From positions 1,922,001-1,986,000 of the forward strand of contig JBCBSM010000001.1 of NCBI GenBank assembly GCA_039819165.1: DNA of 64,000 nucleotides. The letters are read 5' to 3'. Origin of the DNA: Planctomycetota bacterium (lineage in GTDB: Bacteria; Planctomycetota; Phycisphaerae; Phycisphaerales; UBA1924). Position 1 is the stretch's first letter, and every line of letters starts with the position of its first letter. Positions 52,461 to 62,682 of the stretch are shown here, piece by piece. The position numbers were made by a program, and so were the translations under genes. The notes under the pieces were generated by a model. It saw only the letters and a program-made list of their open reading frames with translations, searched no databases and was not told the origin of the DNA.

Positions 52461-53682
52461 GTGACGGCACCCTTTTGGTTGATCGCACTCGTCGCCACCG
52501 CAGGGCTTGCTGGCAGCCCCTCCGCCGTGCGTCCGACCGGCGCGGGGCTCACCGAACACCTCGACGGGATGCCGCACGTCGTGCTGCAACTCCGCGGCGC
52601 CGTCGACGACGATGTAACGGCGCTCGGCGTGCGAGCAGTCCTGACGCACGCACGCGGATCAGATGTCGAGCACGTCATCCTCGTGATGGACTCACCCGGC
52701 GGGCTGCTGGCATCCGGCAAGGCGATTGGCGAGCAACTCCGTGAGTTCGAATCCAGCTTCACGTACCACGCCGTCGTCGAGGAAACGCTCGGCGACTGCA
52801 CATGGATCGTCGCCGAATGTGATCACATCTGGACGCCGCGAGATGGCCGCATCGGCGCCGCCCTCCCATACAGGCGGGATGCGCTAAGCGGTGATGCGGC
52901 CGAGGATGCCAAGCTGAACGCAGTCACCGCGGCACAACTCGCCACGGCGGCCGATCGGAAGGGACACCCTGGCCCGGTCTTTCGCGCCATGATGCAATTG
53001 GAAGCCGAACTCTGGACCTGGACGCGGCCCGATGGGATCCGTGCGTTCTCCGGCCGGCGGCCGACGCCGGACGAACCAGCAAAGAACACACGGCAGATCG
53101 ATACGAAGGAGACAATCGTCTCGTTCTCGGGTGACGTGCTGGTCAATCTCGGCCTCGCTGGCGAGACCACCAAGAACGAGATCTCCGGCCTCCTTCGGTC
53201 CGAGGCATTCCGCTCGACGGGCTCGTTGCGCGCCGGAAGCGGCCGAGGAGCAAACCGTCGCATGGACGACGCGCGTCCGCAGGCACGCGTCCAAGGCTCG
53301 CCAGACGCGAGAGGCGGCCGAGCAGTCCGACCCGAGGGGGCTCAATCTGGTGCATGTCCAGGGGTCGATGCGCTTGACGTCCGAGAGCCAGCGTGCCTGG
53401 CGAGAGCGCACCGACGAGGCCATCCGCCACTGGCGTGCATATCTGTCGCTCCCCAAGGAAGTCGACAAGGCAGAGCAGCGGTATCTCCTCGCAGTCGCTT
53501 CGTACAACGGGCGCATCGAGGGTCTTTATGAATCACTACTCTGGACCGCATCGCCTCGGATGCTCACTGCCGAAGACCTCGTCCGCAAGAGCACTATGGA
53601 CGCCGATTGGAAGACCGCACAGGACGCAATAGCCCGCCTCCAGAAGCGTCGACATCGGCACTGGCTCATTGATCCAGGCTAA
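52461..53682 (+). pseudogene. ClpP-fold (SDH/NfeD-like) serine protease-like protein, frameshifted
   Basis: GTG 52461 stands behind AGAGGAGG and opens a signal-like segment (FWLIALVATAGLAGS). The frame continues with a ClpP/NfeD-like fold: VVLQLRGAVDDDVTALGVRA, then HVILVMDSPGGLLASGKAIGE, in which SPGG matches the oxyanion/Ser region of this family. After about 53200-53240 the family-like sequence changes frame: the first frame degrades into Arg/Gly-rich shadow, while the next gives PEAAEEQTVAWTTRVRRHAS and YLSLPKEVDKAEQRYLLAVA. It ends TAG-free at TAA 53682 (IARLQKRRHRHWLIDPG). A single indel would rejoin about 400 residues. The base composition is less GC-rich than neighbours. Confidence 0.7.
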
Positions 53683-53857
53683 CGCTACCGGTCGGCCGCA
53701 CGACGCCGATCCCATTGTGACTCCACTCTCGCTCCACGCCGTTGGAGCGAGAACTCGAGCGCTCTGCCGGTGGCGACCCGCCACCACCGCGCGACAGCCT
53801 TTGGTGTGCTGAACCCCGCGGCTTCAGTGACACGCTCGGCCGGGTAGTCGGAGCCAG

Positions 53858-54277
53858 CTACTCCGCGCTCCACACCACCTTGCCCTCCGCGTCGTAGAAC
53901 CGCGCCACGGGGTTGCCCGAGCGCATCACGCCAAAGAAGGCGCGGCTGTTGCCCTTGTCGTCGGCGAACCCGATCCGCAGCGCCTCATTGCTAAAGCCCA
54001 GCCAGGCTCGGGTGTGGCCGTCCTCGTCCGACAGGGTCAGGCCCGGCCCCGCCGACCCGAGGGCCAGACGCATCCGGACCGTGCCGACGGTGTCGTGCAG
54101 CACGATGGTCGGCCCGTCCTTGTCGGCCTCGAGCACCGCGCGGGCCTCGCCGTCGGCATCGACGAGCCGCACGCGGCGGGTCGACACGCCCTCGGCCATG
54201 GCGGCCTTGAGGTCCTCGATCTCGCTCTCCAGCCGCTCGATGCGTTCCGCGGCGCTGCGATCCTGCGATGCGGTCAT
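53858..54277 (-). CDS. Hypothetical protein with N-terminal coiled coil and beta repeats
   Basis: The 139-residue product starts MTASQDRSAAERIERLESEI behind GGAGG. A short coiled coil covers residues 10-35. The rest alternates strands with repeated phrases of the type RLVDADGEARAVLE, VRMRLALGSAGPGLTL, DGHTRAWLGF, GNSRAFFGVM and ARFYDAEGKVVW. These resemble repeats seen in bacteriophage or envelope proteins, but I cannot name the family. There is no signal peptide or membrane helix. The longer frame (to 54403) adds a non-homologous lead. Confidence 0.65.
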   Translation of the reverse strand: MTASQDRSAAERIERLESEIEDLKAAMAEGVSTRRVRLVDADGEARAVLEADKDGPTIVLHDTVGTVRMRLALGSAGPGLTLSDEDGHTRAWLGFSNEALRIGFADDKGNSRAFFGVMRSGNPVARFYDAEGKVVWSAE

Positions 54278-54381
54278 GGCCCTGCCCTCCGGTGCGTTCG
54301 TGGCTCTACGCTCAACCATAGAGGACACTCGGCCGCACGCGCCAGGCCTAGCGACCGACGCAGAAAGAAGGAGACTCAGTG

Positions 54382-55434
54382 ATGCCGCCGGCGAGAACCG
54401 CACAACTCCAGAGAAGGGCCCTGGCCCGCACCGACGCCGTCGCCGCGCTCGCGCTCGTCCTTCTCGCGGGGGCGCTGTTGCTGCCCGCCGGCGCGGGTGC
54501 GCGGGATCACGCCGCCCGCACCGCGACGGCGGGCAACATCGCCGGCGTGGCCCGCGCGATCACGCAGATGGCCACCGACGAGGGGCTCTATCCGCTCGCC
54601 TACGCCTACGGCGGCGATGCATCCTCGGCCGCGTGGGATCCGGGCGAGCAGCGGGGCGGGCACCCAACCCCGGCGTATGGCTACGTGCACTTCTCGGGCA
54701 TGCTGCTCGATCGGGGCTACGCGGCCGACGAGTCGCTCTTCGCGTCGCCCGGTGCTCTTCGGGGCGGCGCACCCCGCGCCAACCCGGGCGGCGACCCCGC
54801 AGACTGGGAGCCGGGCCAGGTCGACGAGCTGGGGCGGACCATGCCGGGCGGCGGGCCGACGGACCGCCAGGCCCGCCGGCTGGCGTTCACGGCCAACGGC
54901 GCGATCATGCCGCAACCCAGGCTCGCGCCGTCGGGCACCGAGCGGCACTTCGAGCAAGTGGCGCTACCCCGGCGCGGCGGGGGATCGAACGCCTTCACCA
55001 CGCGCGTGCCGACCGAGGTCGTCCGCGACCCCGCCCGCACCGCATTGCTCACCGAGTGGCTGGCGACGGCCGACGACGGCTGGTTCACGCTGTCGCGCGG
55101 CCTAACCATCAAGAGCCACCGCCCCATCGAGCCGTTCCAGGGGATGACCGCCGGCCGCTCGCCCGAACGCGAGCCGGTGGCGGGCTCGGGTGCGCGCTTC
55201 GTCTATCCGCGGACGGACGAGATCTTCGGAGACGGGGGCTCGTTCCGCGGCGTGCTCACCGGCACCGGCAGCACCGACCTCAACGCCATGGGACGGCAAC
55301 ACGCCGGCGGCCGCACCCACCTGGCGATGGCCGACGGCTCGGTGCTGCTCCGAACGCCGCTCGAGAGCGTCGCGCAGCGGCTGTGGGGCGAGGAGTTCTA
55401 CAGCATCACGGGCAACGACCGCGTACGGCCGTAG
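54382..55434 (+). CDS. Pilin-like protein with DG tail, without a canonical prepilin motif
   Basis: ATG 54382 has AAGAAGGAG about 9 nt upstream. The 350-residue product starts RTAQLQRRALARTDAVAALA then LVLLAGALLLPAGAGARDHA: one hydrophobic helix, but the GFTLIE peptidase site of its relative at 22344 is missing. The body has helix AARTATAGNIAGVARAITQMA as in planctomycete pseudopilins. It ends HLAMADGSVLLRTPLESVA, equivalent to the H-x9-DG block of the DUF1559-like family. It may be anchored by its helix rather than processed. The function is unknown; its placement is unrelated to secretion genes. Confidence 0.75.
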   Translation: MPPARTAQLQRRALARTDAVAALALVLLAGALLLPAGAGARDHAARTATAGNIAGVARAITQMATDEGLYPLAYAYGGDASSAAWDPGEQRGGHPTPAYGYVHFSGMLLDRGYAADESLFASPGALRGGAPRANPGGDPADWEPGQVDELGRTMPGGGPTDRQARRLAFTANGAIMPQPRLAPSGTERHFEQVALPRRGGGSNAFTTRVPTEVVRDPARTALLTEWLATADDGWFTLSRGLTIKSHRPIEPFQGMTAGRSPEREPVAGSGARFVYPRTDEIFGDGGSFRGVLTGTGSTDLNAMGRQHAGGRTHLAMADGSVLLRTPLESVAQRLWGEEFYSITGNDRVRP

Positions 55435-55480
55435 CTCTGGGAAACGCTGGTTATCAATATCATCGTGGGAACGACGCGGC

Positions 55481-55750
55481 CTACCGCGGGATGGGCTCGC
55501 GGGTCAGGCGGCTGGGCCGATCGAGGTAGAAGAATCGGTTGAAGTCCTGGGCCAGCATCCGCCAGTTCTCGTTGTTGGCGAGGGCCGACTGGTTGCGGAC
55601 GTCCGTGGGCCGCTGGTAGAGCGTTGCCAGCTCGGGCGTCAGGTTGCTGCGATACGTGTTCGCCTTGGTGCACCCAGTCAGGACGGCGGCCGTGGAGGCC
55701 AGCAGGGCGACCGGGACGACGAGACGGCGGGCGGTACGGCTGCGGTGCAT
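55481..55750 (-). CDS. Small lipoprotein of unknown function
   Basis: This 89-residue protein has signal TARRLVVPVALLASTAAVLTG with the lipobox LTGC. The mature part of 60 residues has TYRSNLTPELATLYQRPTDV and FNRFFYLDRPSRLTREPIPR. It has no recognised fold, but the signal and cysteine are clean. It converges with the pilin-like gene at 54382. Confidence 0.72.
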   Translation of the reverse strand: MHRSRTARRLVVPVALLASTAAVLTGCTKANTYRSNLTPELATLYQRPTDVRNQSALANNENWRMLAQDFNRFFYLDRPSRLTREPIPR

Positions 55751-56032
55751 CGCGACTTCCTCTGGCTGGCGGGCCCTGCCGACGCACGCAACGCCGGGCT
55801 GCTGTTGTACGGAGGCGGCGACGCCCGGTCAAGCCCTAGGGCCGCCCCTCCGGTGGGCATCGGTTCGCGGACCGGGCCGCATCGGTTGCCAGCCGGCCCG
55901 GTGCGCAATCCCCGCCCATAACCAGAGATCGTCCGGGCCGATAGGACGCTGTCTGGTACATCGGCGGCCGCGGGGGTGATCCGCGACGCCGCGGAGGTCA
56001 ATCGCTCCGCGGCATCGGCCGATGTTCCAACC

Positions 56033-56242
56033 ATGACGACCCCAGGACTCGGCAGCGTGGATACGTCCAGCTCGATCGGCATCGCGGTGGCGAGCAAGCA
56101 ACTCGACGCCACCCGCGAGCAGGGACAGGCCATCAACAACCTGCTCGAGGACGCCGCCCGGGTCGCCGACGCAAGCCGCGGCGCCGTGACGGCCACGCCC
56201 GGCCCGACCGAGAGCGGCCAGACGCTCGACGTCCTGGCCTAG
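56033..56242 (+). CDS. Small YjfB-like putative motility protein
   Basis: ATG 56033 starts a 69-residue protein: a variable lead and then the helix SSSIGIAVASKQLDATREQG with QAINNLLEDA, close in pattern to the YjfB family of short putative motility proteins (a run of small residues, then QQQG-like and LL). The frame is open to 55976, but the upstream part is unlike the family. The family role is uncertain, and flagella genes are not nearby. Confidence 0.5.
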   Translation: MTTPGLGSVDTSSSIGIAVASKQLDATREQGQAINNLLEDAARVADASRGAVTATPGPTESGQTLDVLA

Positions 56243-56297
56243 GGGCCACCGGCCTCCACACCCGACACGCCGGCCCACGCCCTCCCAAGATGGGGGC

Positions 56298-56756
56298 ATG
56301 GATGCTGCGCCCCCCGTGCCCGACGAGCTGCTCGTGGGCTACGTCCGCGCGCGGGACGTGCCGTGCCCGACCTGCGGCTACAACCTCCGCGATCTCGCCA
56401 CGCCCACGTGCCCCGAGTGCGGCGAGGGCCTCGTGCTCCGCCTGGGCGCCACCACGCCGCGGACGGCCCTGCTCGTGGCCGGCCTCGCGCCCATCCTCAT
56501 GAGCGCCGGCTTCTGCGGCATCCTGCTGCTGTACCTGGGCTTCCTGGCGGCCTTCCGCGGCGGGCCGGGGCTGGGCCCCGCCGAGGTGGTGCCGCTGGTG
56601 CTCGGGCTCGTGGCGTTGCTGCCCGTCGCCCGCGTATGGGCCCGCCGCTGGCACGGCCTGAGGCGGGCGCCGCTCGTCCGCCGCTGGGGGCTGCTGGCGA
56701 TGATCTGGGCGTGGTCGATCGCACCGCCGCTGGTGTTCCTCTCGATCGTAAACTGA
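56298..56756 (+). CDS. Zinc-ribbon membrane protein, copy 1 of a tandem pair
   Basis: The 152-residue product has an N-terminal zinc ribbon CPTCGYNLRDLATPTCPECG (two CPxC pairs). It then has three or four membrane helices (TALLVAGLAPILMSAGFCG, PAEVVPLVLGLVALLPVARV, LLAMIWAWSIAPPLVFLSI). This zinc-ribbon-plus-helices layout occurs in many planctomycete genes of unknown role. The next gene is a paralogue with the same order of parts, 7 nt downstream, probably arising by tandem duplication. Confidence 0.78.
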   Translation: MDAAPPVPDELLVGYVRARDVPCPTCGYNLRDLATPTCPECGEGLVLRLGATTPRTALLVAGLAPILMSAGFCGILLLYLGFLAAFRGGPGLGPAEVVPLVLGLVALLPVARVWARRWHGLRRAPLVRRWGLLAMIWAWSIAPPLVFLSIVN

Positions 56757-56762
56757 GGCGGC

Positions 56763-57224
56763 ATGACCGACGACGACGGACCGGGCGAGTTGCTGCGCAC
56801 CTACCTGCGCGACCGCGACCTGCCGTGCCCGACCTGCCGCTACAACCTGCGGGACCTCCGCGGGTCCACCTGCCCCGAGTGCGGCGACGAACTGGAGCTG
56901 CGGCTGTCGAGCGCACGGCCGAGGCTGGGCTTCTTCATCGGCGTGCTGCTGCCCCTCGCCATGGGCTTGGGCTTCTATGGGCTCGTCGGGACGATCGTGG
57001 TCTTCTTCCTGCTCGTCGAGGGGTTCGGTGAACCCGGGCTGGCCGCCGCAATGCTCGGTGGATTCGCGCTGGTCTTCGGCATGCTCGTGCTCGTGTGGTG
57101 CCGGCGATGGCACCGCGCACGGCTCTGGACTGCCGGTCGACGTGCCGGCCTGCTCGCGTGGGCCTGGCTCGGCCTTGCGCTCTCGCTGCTGCTTTTCTAC
57201 CTCCTCGCGGCGTGGCTGGGCTAG
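56763..57224 (+). CDS. Zinc-ribbon membrane protein, copy 2 of a tandem pair
   Basis: The 153-residue paralogue of the previous gene shares the start ELLRTYLRDRDLPCPTCRYN (versus ELLVGYVRARDVPCPTCGYN) and the zinc ribbon with two CPxC pairs. Its helices include LGFFIGVLLPLAMGLGFYGL and AWLGLALSLLLFYLLAAW. The C-terminal half is less alike, so the copies have diverged. It lies between copy 1 and clpB; a tie to ClpB is not evident. Confidence 0.78.
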   Translation: MTDDDGPGELLRTYLRDRDLPCPTCRYNLRDLRGSTCPECGDELELRLSSARPRLGFFIGVLLPLAMGLGFYGLVGTIVVFFLLVEGFGEPGLAAAMLGGFALVFGMLVLVWCRRWHRARLWTAGRRAGLLAWAWLGLALSLLLFYLLAAWLG

Positions 57225-57342
57225 CCCTGCCACTCCGGCAGCACCCCCCGCCCATCTGGCGGACTCGCTCCTCGCAAGGCCCTCCCAGGCCCCGCCAGGG
57301 CGGCTTTCTCGTTCGGCGCGCGGCTTGCCTTCCCTTCCCGCA

Positions 57343-60051
<2,709 letters not shown>

Positions 60052-60139
60052 CTTCTTGCCATGCGCAGCAGCGGTGGGAGCTCAGTAGGATCTCCGAAGC
60101 ACGCCACCATGTGGCAACAGCAACCAGGAGATCCACGCT

Positions 60140-60541
60140 GTGACCAACAAGCCAAGTCCGACTGCAACGTGCATCGCAGGGCTCGTGGCAGGAGTCCTGC
60201 TGGCGAGAATGCCCTCTGCTTGGTCTGATCAAGAGCAGCTCCCGGCGGAGCAGCCAGAAACGTCACCCGTGAGGCTTGAAGGGCACATCGATCGCGCTAA
60301 CGGCGAGCAGGTGCTGCGCACGCTGCACACGAATCTGCCGGGTACGTTCCGCGACGGAATGACCTTCTCGCTGCCACGCAACATGCCAACACCCCACGGT
60401 TGGCAAGTTCGGCAAGCGGTGGTACTCGACGTCGTTGGCGAGTGGGTCATCATCCAGGCAAGCAGTGGTAGTGGCGGAGCAAGCCTCAAGCCGATGTGGT
60501 TCCGCCCCGCCTCGCATCCCTATCTCTACGAAGCAAAGTAA
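60140..60541 (+). CDS. Hypothetical exported protein
   Basis: The GTG at 60140 has AGGAGATCC about 8-14 nt upstream. The 133-residue product starts with a signal-like segment (TATCIAGLVAGVLLARMPSAWS) and a soluble body of about 100 residues (VRLEGHIDRANGEQVLRTLH, VVLDVVGEWVIIQASSGSGG). It ends FRPASHPYLYEAK. Composition is less GC-rich than clpB. No family is recognised. Confidence 0.62.
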   Translation: MTNKPSPTATCIAGLVAGVLLARMPSAWSDQEQLPAEQPETSPVRLEGHIDRANGEQVLRTLHTNLPGTFRDGMTFSLPRNMPTPHGWQVRQAVVLDVVGEWVIIQASSGSGGASLKPMWFRPASHPYLYEAK

Positions 60542-60615
60542 CGATCAGCCAGTCCGGTCCCTCGCCACCCCTGTGGCGCTGCATCTGTTCATCGCTGCGC
60601 GTTCTACCATCCCCC

Positions 60616-61767
60616 ATGGCCACCCTGACCCCGCCCCGCTTCGAGCGCAACGGCATCGTTGAGCTCATGGAGATCGACCGGCCGTTCAACCTGTCGGAGT
60701 CGACGTCGCAGGACTTGGACCTGGGTGACGTGCTCACGCCCGAGGAGATCGCCGGCCTTGCGGGCGTCACGCTGGGCTACGGCACGCTCGAGGGCCTGCC
60801 CGAGCTGCGGGCCGAGCTCGCGGGCGAGCGGGGCATCGACCCCGACTGCGTGCTGACCACGCAGGGGGCGGTGCTCGCGCTCTTCCTGTCGGCCATGGAG
60901 CTGTGCCGCGGCGGCGACAACGTCGTGGTGCTGCGGCCGACCTTCCCGGCCACCATGGACACGCTGCGGGCCGCGGGCGGCGCCATCCGCGAGGTGCCGC
61001 TGCGCTTCGCCGACGGCTATCGGCTCGGCGTCGAGCGCGTGCTGGATGCGGTGGACGGGCGCACGCGGCTGGTCACGCTGGCGTCGCCGCAGAACCCCAG
61101 CGGCGTGGCGTTTTCTCGCGACGAACTCGAAGCGCTCGCCACCGCGCTGCACCGGGCCGCACCCGATGCGTGGCTGCTGGTCGACGAGACCTACCGCGAG
61201 GCGAGCGTGTCGGGCGCCATCGAGCCCAGCGTGGCGGACCTCGCGACGCGGGGACTGCCGGTGATGACCTGTGGATCGATCTCCAAGGCCTACGGCACAC
61301 CCGGGCTGCGGCTTGGGTGGATGACCGTGCCCGACGCCGACCTCTACGAGCGGCTCCGCATCGCCAAGATGAATACCGTGATCACCGAATCGGTGCTGTG
61401 CGAGACGCTCGCCCTCCGCGTGCTGGAGCGGCGCGAGCCCATCCTCGCCCGCCAGCGCGACGTCCTGTCGGCCGGCCTCGCGACAATCGAACGGTGGCTG
61501 CCGACGGTCGAGGGCCTGCTCTCGTGGGTGAGGCCCGACGCCGGCGCACTCTGCTGCATGCGACTCGATCCCGACGCCATCAACGACGACGCGGTGCGGC
61601 GCTTCTACGACCGCCAGGCCGAGTTCGACCTGCAGGTCTCCCGCGGCGCCTGGTTCGGCGACGAGTCCCGGGTCCTCCGCGTCGGCTTCGGCCACCCAAA
61701 GCCCGAGGTGCTGCGGCCGGCCCTCGACGCGCTCGCGTCCCTGGCGCGCAGCGTCGCGAGTTCTTAA
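60616..61767 (+). CDS. PLP-dependent aminotransferase, class I/II
   Basis: This 383-residue fold-type I enzyme has LGYGTLEGLPELRAELA, ASPQNPSGVAFSRDELE with the Asn contacting PLP, WLLVDETYREASV with the Asp to the pyridine N, and CGSISKAYGTPGLRLGWM with the Schiff-base Lys. FGHPKPEVLRPAL ends near the family C terminus. The substrate is not predictable. ATG 60616 is used, behind a C-rich stretch without a Shine-Dalgarno; the longer frame is shadow. It converges with the hydrolase gene, overlapping 4 nt. Confidence 0.93.
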   Translation: MATLTPPRFERNGIVELMEIDRPFNLSESTSQDLDLGDVLTPEEIAGLAGVTLGYGTLEGLPELRAELAGERGIDPDCVLTTQGAVLALFLSAMELCRGGDNVVVLRPTFPATMDTLRAAGGAIREVPLRFADGYRLGVERVLDAVDGRTRLVTLASPQNPSGVAFSRDELEALATALHRAAPDAWLLVDETYREASVSGAIEPSVADLATRGLPVMTCGSISKAYGTPGLRLGWMTVPDADLYERLRIAKMNTVITESVLCETLALRVLERREPILARQRDVLSAGLATIERWLPTVEGLLSWVRPDAGALCCMRLDPDAINDDAVRRFYDRQAEFDLQVSRGAWFGDESRVLRVGFGHPKPEVLRPALDALASLARSVASS

Positions 61768-62609
61768 TCGCCGGCCAGCTCGATCGCCCGCTCGATAGCA
61801 CTTCGGACCACCGCCGGCTGCGTCCACAGGATGAAGTGGTCGCCCTTCTCGATCGTCATGGTCTCGACGGCGGCCGCATTCGTGAACGCCCGCTGCATGT
61901 ACGCCACGTTGGCGTAGGGCACCAGGCCGTCCTTGGTGCCGTGCACGATGACGACCGGGCAGCGGACGCGATCCAGCACGCCGGCGAGCAGTTCGGTCTG
62001 CTCGCGGGCGTCGAAGATCTCGGCGTTGCTGTTCCGCAGCGAGCGCGGCAGCAGCGGGCGGACCATCGCGCCGGCGTAGTTGAACCAGCGCGGATCCTCC
62101 AATTCGGGGTCGAGCGAGCCGGCGATGATCACGATGGCAGCGACGCGATCGGGATAGTCCGCCGCGGCGCGGGCCACGATCGGCCCGCCGAGCGAATGGC
62201 CCACCAGCACCGGCCAGCGACCGTCGCGCTGCACCAGCAGCGGCTCGATCGCCGCGGCCTGCCGCTCGAAGGAGCACAGCGCGGGCCCGCCGGTCTGGCC
62301 AAAGCCCGGACGATCGATGCTGATGGCCTCGGCGCCGTCGATGGGGTAGCGCACGTAGTCCGCGAAGGCGCCGGCGTCGCCCGGCGTGCCGTGCACGTAC
62401 ACGATCCGCCGCGATGCCTCGTCACCGCCGCGGACGTAGGACACGTCCAGATCGTCGCCGGTCCGCAGCGTGGCCCGCGGCAGGTCGGTCGTGCGGACGT
62501 TGGCGTCGCCGAAGGGCGAGCACGCCTGCAGCGGCGCGAGCAGCACGAAACCAGCGACGCCGTAGCGGCGGTGCCTCGGGGCCCGCGGATGCTGCATTGG
62601 GCTGCTCAT
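61764..62609 (-). CDS. Alpha/beta hydrolase lipoprotein
   Basis: The 281-residue product has an N-terminal signal with possible lipobox LQAC (YGVAGFVLLAPLQACSP). It then has an alpha/beta-hydrolase fold: IVYVHGTPGDAGAFADY (oxyanion), ISIDRPGFGQTGG, nucleophile Ser in LVGHSLGGPIVARAA and the acid in IVHGTKDGLVPYANV. The His lies in IEKGDHFILWTQ. It is of the haloperoxidase/esterase-like group and probably acts in the envelope. It shares little with the hydrolase half of the gene at 18505 beyond the fold. ATG 62609 is chosen; ATG 62597 (MQHPRAPR) is equally possible. Confidence 0.87.
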   Translation of the reverse strand: MSSPMQHPRAPRHRRYGVAGFVLLAPLQACSPFGDANVRTTDLPRATLRTGDDLDVSYVRGGDEASRRIVYVHGTPGDAGAFADYVRYPIDGAEAISIDRPGFGQTGGPALCSFERQAAAIEPLLVQRDGRWPVLVGHSLGGPIVARAAADYPDRVAAIVIIAGSLDPELEDPRWFNYAGAMVRPLLPRSLRNSNAEIFDAREQTELLAGVLDRVRCPVVIVHGTKDGLVPYANVAYMQRAFTNAAAVETMTIEKGDHFILWTQPAVVRSAIERAIELAGD

Positions 62610-62682
62610 GCGGCGACAGAACTCCAGGTTCGGGCGGACTATTCCGCCGGGCTACGTGCGCATCGCAGCCCCGTGCGCCGTG

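Noticed and set aside
57275-57305. GCCCT...AGGGC hairpin upstream of clpB followed by CTTTCTC.
   Set aside because: The stem is only 5 bp with a long loop; no clear terminator or CIRCE element.
60056-60091. TTGCCA and TAGGAT before the gene at 60140 as a promoter.
   Set aside because: The spacing is 24 nt, too long for a sigma-70-type promoter.
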